From assembly GCA_013697395.1 (NCBI GenBank), contig JACCWY010000354.1:1-15222 (forward strand): 15,222 bases of DNA. The letters are read 5' to 3'. A program made the translations under genes and the position numbers. The DNA is from Chloroflexota bacterium. Lineage in GTDB: Bacteria > Chloroflexota > Limnocylindria > QHBO01. Under the pieces are notes generated by a model. The model searched no databases. It was not told the origin of the DNA and was given only the letters and a program-made list of their open reading frames with translations. Positions within the stretch are counted from its first letter, which is position 1; every line of letters begins with the position of its first letter. Positions 7,417 through 13,095 of this stretch are shown piece by piece.

Positions 7417-7453
7417 TCCGCGGATGCTACGTCCGGCCGCGCGCGCGGGTCAA
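7417..7453 (-). promoter_or_regulatory. Sigma70-type promoter of the PotD-like gene (TTGACC-N18-TAGCAT)
   Basis: On the minus strand, TTGACC occupies 7453-7448 and TAGCAT occupies 7429-7424, 18 bases apart. This is the best two-box promoter in the window. The predicted start is near 7417, leaving a leader of about 50 bases that carries the GGAGGAG ribosome site. Most of the spacer's upstream half is alternating C and G (7439-7447). Confidence 0.7.
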
Positions 7454-7465
7454 CGTGTTTCGCGC

Positions 7466-8893
7466 TCAGTGACCGAGCTTGTAGCCCAGCAGCCGAGGCA
7501 GGCGGGCCACCGCCCGCAGCAATAACGACGGCCGCCGTCCCGCGTCGAGCGCGTCGTCCTCGCGGATGAGGGCCTCGCGAACGAGCCGCGCGCCGATGAA
7601 ACGCAGTGGCTCGGGGGGCATGAGCGGCTGACGGCGCCCGACGAACGCGAGCCGGGCGACCGGGTCCGGGCGTCCATCGACCAGTGCGGCAAGGACGCGT
7701 CCGGCCAGCCGCGATGGACCCGCCCCGTTCCCGGCGAATCCGTGCGCGAAGTGCACCCGGCCACCGTGGCTCGATCCGATCTCCGGAAAGCGGTGGCCGG
7801 TGATGTCGATCGGTCCGCCCCAGGCGTCCTCGAGGCGGGCGTCGTGCAGCATCGGCAGCAGGTGGCGGAAGTTGGCGACGACCCGGGCAACGGCTGTTCC
7901 GTCGTGCGTGAACGTTCGACCGATCCGGCCGGCGTAGCCGGCCGCGCCGACCCCCGCGCCGAAGGCGATCCGCCCGTCCGGAGTCGTGCGGAAGTAGCTG
8001 ATCGTGAAGCGAGAGTCGCTCAGGAGCTCGCCGCCGGTCCACCCGAGCTCGGCCAGCCGGTCGGGGATCGGCTCGGTGATCACCATGTAGCTGCCCCAGG
8101 CCAGCACCCGGCTGCGGAACCCCGGCCATCCGCTGGCCCAGGCGTTCACGGCCAGGACCGCCTGCTCGGCCGTCAGCCGACCTCGGTCGGTCGTCACCCG
8201 TACCGGGCCGTCGCCGCGCAGCGAGCGGACCCGTGTGGTCTCGTGGATCACGACGCCGCGCTCCAGGAGCACTCGGCGCAGGCCACGGGCGAGGCGGGCC
8301 GGCTGAATCGAGGCCGCGCTGGGCATGAGGAGCCCGTCCCGGAATGCCGGCGAAGCGCACACGCGCTGGACGGCGTCAGGCTCGATGGGCGCAAGCTGCT
8401 CGCCCTGGCCCAGGGCCCGCAGCCGCGCCACCGTGCCGTCCCAATCGTGAGCCACGGATGGGAACGCGTTCACCCGCACGTAGCCGGCCTTCGCATACCA
8501 GGCGTCGACCTCGTGCCGGGCGCACCACGCACCGATGCCGTCCACGACCTCGTCGGCCTCTCGGGCGATCGCGATCGCCGCTTCCGCACCGTACCTGTCG
8601 ACGAGGTACGGCACGCTCTCCCACCAGCCATGGACGAACCCGCCGTTCCGCCCGCTCGGCCCGCCGCCGCAGATGTCCTGCTCCAGGAGCACGACGCGCG
8701 CGTCCGGCAGCCGCTCGGTGAGGAAGTAGGCCGCCCACATGCCGGTGTATCCGCCGCCGACGACCACCACGTCCGCACGCTCATCCCCGGCCAGTCCCGG
8801 CGCACCGGGCGTCTCCCCCTCGGCGGCCATGGCTTCGCGCAGCCACCAGCTTCGGCGCTCGCCCGGGATGGGGAGTGTGGCATCGGACCGCAT
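7466..8893 (-). CDS. FAD-dependent amine oxidoreductase (DAO family, PuuB-like)
   Basis: This 475-residue flavoenzyme has an N-terminal dinucleotide-binding fold: VVVVGGGYTG (42-51) followed by Glu71 (VVLLEQD) for the FAD ribose, and GPSGRNGGF (78-86). The last piece is diagnostic of the D-amino-acid-oxidase-like group that includes gamma-glutamylputrescine oxidase PuuB. The substrate domain follows, and the 'HFAHGFAGNGAGPSRLAG' segment near 385-402 closes the FAD site. Members oxidise primary or secondary amines with FAD, giving an imine or aldehyde and H2O2 or reduced carrier. Adjacent PotD/B/C-like genes on the same strand suggest a polyamine-like or other amine substrate; sarcosine, glycine-betaine derivatives or opines remain possible. 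The start is ATG 8893, supported by TAGCAT 6 bases upstream. Confidence 0.9.
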   Translation of the reverse strand: MRSDATLPIPGERRSWWLREAMAAEGETPGAPGLAGDERADVVVVGGGYTGMWAAYFLTERLPDARVVLLEQDICGGGPSGRNGGFVHGWWESVPYLVDRYGAEAAIAIAREADEVVDGIGAWCARHEVDAWYAKAGYVRVNAFPSVAHDWDGTVARLRALGQGEQLAPIEPDAVQRVCASPAFRDGLLMPSAASIQPARLARGLRRVLLERGVVIHETTRVRSLRGDGPVRVTTDRGRLTAEQAVLAVNAWASGWPGFRSRVLAWGSYMVITEPIPDRLAELGWTGGELLSDSRFTISYFRTTPDGRIAFGAGVGAAGYAGRIGRTFTHDGTAVARVVANFRHLLPMLHDARLEDAWGGPIDITGHRFPEIGSSHGGRVHFAHGFAGNGAGPSRLAGRVLAALVDGRPDPVARLAFVGRRQPLMPPEPLRFIGARLVREALIREDDALDAGRRPSLLLRAVARLPRLLGYKLGH

Positions 8894-8905
8894 GCGCGGA
8901 TGCTA
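8894..8905 (-). promoter_or_regulatory. Leaderless promoter (-10 TAGCAT) of the FAD oxidoreductase gene
   Basis: On the minus strand TAGCAT reads from 8905 to 8900, with 6 bases (CCGCGC) before ATG 8893. There is no Shine-Dalgarno. The -35 region would fall on the -10 box of the divergent thiolase gene and has no TTGACA likeness. Confidence 0.65.
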
Positions 8906-8918
8906 CGCGGCGCGGTGC

Positions 8919-8931
8919 TAGCATCGCCCCC
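8919..8931 (+). promoter_or_regulatory. Leaderless extended -10 promoter (TGCTAGCAT) of the thiolase gene
   Basis: TAGCAT at 8919-8924 is preceded by TG one base upstream (TGC-TAGCAT, an extended -10 form) and followed by 7 bases before ATG 8932. There is no Shine-Dalgarno. It is only 13 bases from the -10 box of the opposite-strand oxidase gene. Confidence 0.65.
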
Positions 8932-10152
8932 ATGACCCGCGATCACACTCGCACGCCCGTCCTCGTCGACGGCCTCCGCACGCCCTTTGGCAGGTATGGC
9001 GGCGCGCTGAAGGACGTCCGGCCCGACGACCTGGCCGCGCACACCATCCTGTCGCTGGTCGAGCGCAGTGGGATCGACCCGGCCACCATCGACGACGTCA
9101 TCCTCGGCGCGGCGAACCAGGCCGGCGAGGACAACCGCAATGTCGGCCGCATGGCGGCGCTGCTGGCGGGCCTGCCGGTCGAGGTGGCGGGACAGACGGT
9201 GAACCGGCTGTGCGGCTCCGGGCTGCAGGCCGTCGTCAGTGCGGCGCACGCGATCGCATACGGCGACGGGTCCGTCTTCATCGCCGGCGGCGTGGAGTCG
9301 ATGACGCGCGCGCCGTTCGTGACGGCCAAGGCGTCCGCGGCGTTCCCGCGTGGCGAGCAGACGATGTACGACACGACGCTCGGCTGGCGCTTCACCAATC
9401 CCCGGCTGGCGGACGCCTATTACCCGTACTCCATGGGCGAGACCGCGGAGAACGTCGTCGAGCGGTGCGGCGTCACTCGCGAGGAGCAGGACGCCTTCGC
9501 GCTCGCATCACAGCAGCGCTGGAAGGCAGCGCACGATGCCGGCCGCTTCGCCGATGAGATCGTGCCGATCGAGGCGCCCGACGGCCGCGGGATGCGAATC
9601 GTCGACACCGACGAGCACCCGAGACCCGATGCGACCCGCGACTCGCTGGCGGCGCTCAAGCCCGCCTTCAAGCGCGACGCGTCGGGGTCGGTCACCGCCG
9701 GCAACAGCTCCGGCATCAACGACGGCGCGGCGGCGGTGCTCGTCATGTCCGAGGCTCGGGCTCGTGAGCTGGGCATGCGCCCGATCGCGCGGCTGGTCGC
9801 CAGCGCGGTGGCGGGCGTCAACCCGGCCACCATGGGCCTCGGACCGATCCCGGCCTCCCGGCGTGCCCTCGAGCGCGCCGGCCTGTCGGTCGACGACCTC
9901 GATCTGGTCGAGCTGAACGAGGCATTCGCCGCGCAGGCCGTGCCCGTGATGCGCGAGCTGGGCCTGGACACCGAGCTGGTCAACGTCAACGGTGGAGCCA
10001 TCGCCATCGGTCATCCGCTGGGCGCCTCGGGCGCGCGCCTGACCGCGACGCTTCTGCACGAGATGCGGCGGCGCGGCGCGCGATACGGCCTGGCGACGAT
10101 GTGCATCGGCGTCGGCCAGGGGATCGCGGCCGTCTTCGAGTCGATCGAGTGA
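8932..10152 (+). CDS. Thiolase (acetyl-CoA acyltransferase, PaaJ/PcaF/FadA-like)
   Basis: This 406-residue enzyme cleaves 3-oxoacyl-CoA with CoA, or condenses two acyl-CoAs in reverse. All thiolase landmarks are intact: nucleophile Cys94 in NRLCGSGLQAV, ELNEAFAAQ, His361 in 'NGGAIAIGHPLGASGAR' and acid/base Cys391 in TMCIGVGQG. The N-terminal 'VDGLRTPFGRYGGALKDVRPDDL' region and 'GAANQAGEDNRNVGRMAALLAGLP' resemble beta-ketoadipyl-CoA/3-oxoacyl-CoA degradative thiolases more than biosynthetic acetoacetyl-CoA ones, but this cannot be settled by eye. Its natural partners, the crotonase and dehydrogenase, are about 5 kb upstream on the same strand. The start is ATG 8932 because it matches the family N-terminus and the leaderless promoter. 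The stop overlaps the next gene by 4 bases. Confidence 0.95.
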   Translation: MTRDHTRTPVLVDGLRTPFGRYGGALKDVRPDDLAAHTILSLVERSGIDPATIDDVILGAANQAGEDNRNVGRMAALLAGLPVEVAGQTVNRLCGSGLQAVVSAAHAIAYGDGSVFIAGGVESMTRAPFVTAKASAAFPRGEQTMYDTTLGWRFTNPRLADAYYPYSMGETAENVVERCGVTREEQDAFALASQQRWKAAHDAGRFADEIVPIEAPDGRGMRIVDTDEHPRPDATRDSLAALKPAFKRDASGSVTAGNSSGINDGAAAVLVMSEARARELGMRPIARLVASAVAGVNPATMGLGPIPASRRALERAGLSVDDLDLVELNEAFAAQAVPVMRELGLDTELVNVNGGAIAIGHPLGASGARLTATLLHEMRRRGARYGLATMCIGVGQGIAAVFESIE

Positions 10153-10655
10153 CGGCCCGCTCCAGCGGGGTACTGCGCCGAAGATCAAGGGGCGCGGCGA
10201 TGACGGTTGTCGGGCTGACGCTCGGCGTCGCGCTTACCGCCTGCGGGGTCACCCGCTTGACGTCGTCGGGGATTTCGGTGCCGGCCGGTCCTCAGCTCGG
10301 CGAGTTCGGCCTCACCCCACGGTGCCAGGGCGAGGATTCATCGTGCACCGACCGCGCGCTCGAGGTCGCCGAGGAGACGCTTCAGCGCCTGGGGCCGGCA
10401 CTGCCTCCAGCCGAGCCTCCCGAGGCTGGCGCGGAGCTCATCGTGCCGTTCAACGTCCAGGCGGACCGCGACCCGCCATGGGAGTGGCGCTCCTCGGATG
10501 AGGACGGCGGGAGCGTGGCGATGGCGACCATCGACCTCGAGCCGCACCTGGCGGGGCGAGGCGACGCGATCGTGCGACTCGGCGGGGACGATCCCGGCTA
10601 CCCGGCACCGCGCGAGTTTGTCGAGCTGCTGGTCGACGCTCTGTTCGTGCGCTGA
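10149..10655 (+). CDS. Predicted lipoprotein of unknown function
   Basis: This protein of 168 residues is not one I recognise. Using GTG 10149, which overlaps the thiolase stop as GTGA, the N-terminus has an Arg-rich n-region (RRRSR, 10-14), a hydrophobic stretch and the lipobox LTAC with Cys32, so it should be exported and lipid-anchored. ATG 10200 is an alternative start but would lose the positive n-region. The mature part has two close cysteines (CQGEDSSC), a helix 'ALEVAEETLQRLG', a Pro-rich link and a C-terminal part with 'RGDAIVRLGGDDPGY' and 'FVELLVDALFVR'. No enzyme motif is visible. The overlap with the thiolase implies co-transcription, but nothing links its function to acyl-CoA metabolism. 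An MFS transporter follows 14 bp later. Confidence 0.72.
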   Translation: MTARSSGVLRRRSRGAAMTVVGLTLGVALTACGVTRLTSSGISVPAGPQLGEFGLTPRCQGEDSSCTDRALEVAEETLQRLGPALPPAEPPEAGAELIVPFNVQADRDPPWEWRSSDEDGGSVAMATIDLEPHLAGRGDAIVRLGGDDPGYPAPREFVELLVDALFVR

Positions 10656-10669
10656 GGAGCGTATCGGGC

Positions 10670-11866
10670 ATGTCGGATGTCCGGCTGATCTTCTCGATCC
10701 AGGCCGTTCGCGCGTTCCTCTACGGCTTCAGCAGCATCATCATCGGCGCGTCCCTGGCCGCAACCGGCCTCGACGCGGCGGCGGTCGGCGCCGTCTTCAC
10801 CGCGATGCTGGCCGGCATGGCGATCTCGACCCTGGCGGTCGGGCGCTGGGGAGAGTCGCTCGGGCGGCGGCGCGCGTACGTCGGCCTCCTGCTGGTCATG
10901 GGTGTCGCGGGCACGATCTTCGCTCTCACCGGGTCCGTCCCGCTGTTGATCGTGGCCGCGTTGACCGGCACGCTCTCGACAGATCCCAACGAGTCGGGCC
11001 CGATCACCAGCGTGGAGCAGGCGATGCTCGCCTCGCAGCCCGCTGCGGAGCGGGGCCGCGTCTACGGCCGCTACAACGCGGTCGCCTACCTCGCCGGCGC
11101 GGTCGGGGCGCTCGCCGCAGGTGGCCCCAGCGCGATGCGGGATCTTCTCCCCGGCCTCCCGCCGGACCAGCGCTGGCTCCTGCTCATGCCGATCGGAGCG
11201 GCCGCCTGCGCGGTCCTGGCGTCGCGCCTGAGCGGGGGCGTGGAGGTTGCGGCCGACCTCCCCGTGGGCGCCCGCGGCCTGCGCCGCTCGCGCGGCGTCG
11301 TCCGGCGGCTGGCCGCGCTCTTTAGCCTCGACGCGTTCGCGGGCGGCTTCATCGTCCAGACCTTCATCGTCTTCTGGTTCGGTCGACAGTTCGGCGCGGA
11401 CGCCGACCTGATGGGCCTCGTCTTCTTCGGGGTCGGCCTGCTGCAGGCGGCATCGTCGGTTGTGGCCGGCTGGCTCGGGGCGCGCATCGGGCTGCTGAAC
11501 ACGATGGTCTTCACGCACCTGCCATCGAACGTGCTGCTCGCGATCATCCCGCTCGCCCCGTCGCTGCTCGTCGCCGTGATCCTGCTGCTCGGGCGATCGG
11601 CACTGTCACAGATGGACGTTCCGGCGCGCCAGGCATATGTGGCCGCGCTCGTCGATCCGGCCGAGCGGACGGCCGCCGCCGGGTACACGAATGCGGCGCG
11701 GCACCTGGTGAGGCCCGCCGGGCCGGCCCTGGCCGCGGCCTCGATGGGGATGGCCGCCGGACTGCCATTCCTCGTGGCCGGCGGCCTGAAGGCGGCCTAC
11801 GACCTCGCCCTGTACCTCACGTTTCGGCGGGTGCGGCTGACGGACGAGGATCCCGGCCGAGCTTGA
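10670..11866 (+). CDS. Major facilitator superfamily (MFS) transporter
   Basis: This 398-residue integral membrane protein has about ten to twelve hydrophobic helices in two halves, separated by a basic central loop ('GARGLRRSRGVVRRLAALF', near 202-220). The MFS motif A is present between helices 2 and 3 as GRWGESLGRRRAYV (58-71). The 'TDPNESGPITSVEQAML' stretch after helix 4 and 'SQMDVPARQAYVAALVDPAERTAAAG' in the second half are features of a group of uncharacterised MFS proteins. The substrate is unknown, and efflux is more usual than uptake for this type. A modest Shine-Dalgarno (AGGAG, from 10655) lies about 10 bases before the ATG. It probably forms an operon with the lipoprotein. Its 3' end overlaps the convergent F420-dependent enzyme gene by 50 bp. 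Confidence 0.9.
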   Translation: MSDVRLIFSIQAVRAFLYGFSSIIIGASLAATGLDAAAVGAVFTAMLAGMAISTLAVGRWGESLGRRRAYVGLLLVMGVAGTIFALTGSVPLLIVAALTGTLSTDPNESGPITSVEQAMLASQPAAERGRVYGRYNAVAYLAGAVGALAAGGPSAMRDLLPGLPPDQRWLLLMPIGAAACAVLASRLSGGVEVAADLPVGARGLRRSRGVVRRLAALFSLDAFAGGFIVQTFIVFWFGRQFGADADLMGLVFFGVGLLQAASSVVAGWLGARIGLLNTMVFTHLPSNVLLAIIPLAPSLLVAVILLLGRSALSQMDVPARQAYVAALVDPAERTAAAGYTNAARHLVRPAGPALAAASMGMAAGLPFLVAGGLKAAYDLALYLTFRRVRLTDEDPGRA

Positions 11867-12842
11867 GATTCGGCAGCACGTTCTCGCCGAAGGTGGTGAT
11901 GAATGCGGCCTGGTTGCGGCCGACGTTGTGGAGGTAGATCTCGTCGAAGCCCATGTCCACGAATCGTTGGATCTGGGCGGTGTGCTCCTCGAGGTCCGGG
12001 CTGATCAGCATCCGATTCTTGAAGTGCTCGATGCGGACCAGCTTGGCAATGTTCTCGAAGTCCTCGGGATTCCTGATGTCCTGCTTGGGGAACGGCATCC
12101 CGCCGTTCGGCCATTCGGTGAGCGCGTTCCGTTCCGCCTCGTCCTGGTTGGGCGCCCAACTGACGTGGATCTGGAGCTGCGTCCTCATGGTGGCCGCGTC
12201 CTTGCCCGCATCCTTCGCGCCCTCGCGGAACCTGTCCCACAGCATGTCGATCTTGTCGTCGGCGGCGCCCACGGTGATGATCCCGTCGGCGAACCTGCCG
12301 GCCTTCTTCGCGTTCACCGGGCCGGCGGTCGCGACGTAGATCGGCACGGGCTGCTCCGGGCGGGTGTACAGCCGCGCCGACTCGAGGGTGAAGTAGTCGC
12401 CGTCATGCTTGACGACCTTGCCGCTGAAGAGCTTGGCGATGATCTCGACCGACTCGAACATCATCCGGCTGCGCTCGCCGACCTCCGGCCACTCGCCACC
12501 GATGACGTGCTCGTTGAGCGCCTCGCCGGCACCGAGCCCCAGCCAGAAGCGGCCGGGGTACATGGCGCCGAGCGTTGCCGCGGCGTGGGCAATCACGGCG
12601 GGGTGATACCGGAAGCCCGGACACGTCACCGCCGTCCCGAACGGAAGGCTCGTGCGCTGGCCGAGCGCTCCCATGAAGCTCCACGCGAAGGCTGCCTGGC
12701 CCTGCTGCGGCGTCCACGGATGGAAGTGCTCGCTGACCTGGAAGCCGGCATCGAACCCGGCCCGTTCAGCCGCCTCCGCCCAGTCGAGCAGGTCGGTGGG
12801 GTGGAACTGCTCGAGCATGCACGCGTAGCCGATCTTCGTCAT
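11817..12842 (-). CDS. F420-dependent oxidoreductase, G6PDH-like subfamily (luciferase-like fold)
   Basis: This 341-residue protein belongs to the bacterial luciferase-like superfamily and resembles the F420-dependent glucose-6-phosphate dehydrogenase (Fgd) group. Readable signatures are VSEHFHPW (36-43), 'GTAVTCPGFRYHPAVIA' (69-85) and LGLGAGEALNEHVIGG (101-116). His39, Trp43 and Glu107 correspond to the F420-contacting and catalytic residues of mycobacterial Fgd (His40, Trp44, Glu109). Fgd's Asp39 is Glu38 here and SDHFQPW reads SEHFHPW, so glucose-6-phosphate need not be the substrate. The enzyme transfers hydride between a substrate and cofactor F420, so the organism should make F420. The start is ATG 12842, chosen for the 'MTKIGYACMLEQF' family start and TACGCT 6 bases upstream; the frame stays open to 13118, but that extension has no family similarity. 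Confidence 0.92.
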   Translation of the reverse strand: MTKIGYACMLEQFHPTDLLDWAEAAERAGFDAGFQVSEHFHPWTPQQGQAAFAWSFMGALGQRTSLPFGTAVTCPGFRYHPAVIAHAAATLGAMYPGRFWLGLGAGEALNEHVIGGEWPEVGERSRMMFESVEIIAKLFSGKVVKHDGDYFTLESARLYTRPEQPVPIYVATAGPVNAKKAGRFADGIITVGAADDKIDMLWDRFREGAKDAGKDAATMRTQLQIHVSWAPNQDEAERNALTEWPNGGMPFPKQDIRNPEDFENIAKLVRIEHFKNRMLISPDLEEHTAQIQRFVDMGFDEIYLHNVGRNQAAFITTFGENVLPNLKLGRDPRPSAAPAET

Positions 12843-12854
12843 GGTTGTAGCGTA
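12843..12854 (-). promoter_or_regulatory. Leaderless promoter (-10 TACGCT) of the F420-dependent enzyme gene
   Basis: On the minus strand TACGCT reads from 12854 to 12849, with ACAACC between it and ATG 12842. There is no Shine-Dalgarno and no recognisable -35. Confidence 0.55.
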
Positions 12855-12892
12855 GCGGGTCGGCTGCGAGGTCGGCCGTTGATCCGCTGCTG

Positions 12893-13030
12893 GGACTAAC
12901 CGCCACTCGTTGGCTGTTGTGCCCCGGTGCGGACTATCAACAGACAACATGACGCACCCTGCCTGGCTATCGCTCCCAGCACACGACCAATTCGGCCAAT
13001 CAGTGGCCGATACGCCCCAGTGCGGACTAG
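12893..13030 (+). repeat. Duplicated hairpin element: two copies of a ~45-bp unit, 93 bp apart
   Basis: This is the larger part of the 253-bp gap between two minus-strand genes. The units at about 12893-12937 and 12986-13030 share a 16-base box, GCCCC(G/A)GTGCGGACTA (12921-12936 and 13014-13029), with 15 of 16 bases equal. Upstream of the box each unit has a hairpin at the same offset: GCCA-N5-TGGC with different loops (CTCGT and ATCAG). Stems extend to 12898-12905/12911-12918 (7 of 8 pairs) and 12992-12998/13004-13010 (7 of 7). At one stem position A-T in the first copy is T-A in the second. In the first copy only, 12909-12919 can instead pair with 12938-12948 (10 of 11). The function is unknown, and the strand of any transcript is not known. 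Confidence 0.6.
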
Positions 13031-13042
13031 CCCGGACATGGA

Positions 13043-13077
13043 CAGGCGCCGGAGCCCGCCCGAGCGTCCGGCGCCTG
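13043..13077 (-). terminator. Strong hairpin downstream of the Gly-His protein gene, probable terminator
   Basis: This perfect 11-bp inverted repeat (arms 13043-13053 and 13067-13077, 13-base loop) begins 18 bases past the stop codon of the minus-strand gene at 13096. It is very GC-rich and has no T-tract on either side, so it is a probable hairpin terminator or mRNA 3'-end stabiliser rather than a textbook intrinsic terminator. Confidence 0.55.
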
Positions 13078-13095
13078 CCAGGGATGCGGAGCGGG

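Noticed and set aside
7368..8360. 330-residue N-terminal extension of the PotD-like frame
   Set aside because: It is antiparallel-frame noise inside the FAD oxidoreductase gene on the same strand. The lipoprotein signal peptide and GGAGGAG site fix the start near 7367.
12896..13039. 47-codon minus-strand open frame (starting MSGLVRTG, ending PTSGG) in the intergenic repeat
   Set aside because: The repeated VRTGA motif comes from the 93-bp (in-frame) duplication of the hairpin element. Codon use, with many ATA, ATT, ACT and TGT, is unlike the neighbouring genes, there is no ribosome site, and base pairing explains the conservation better.
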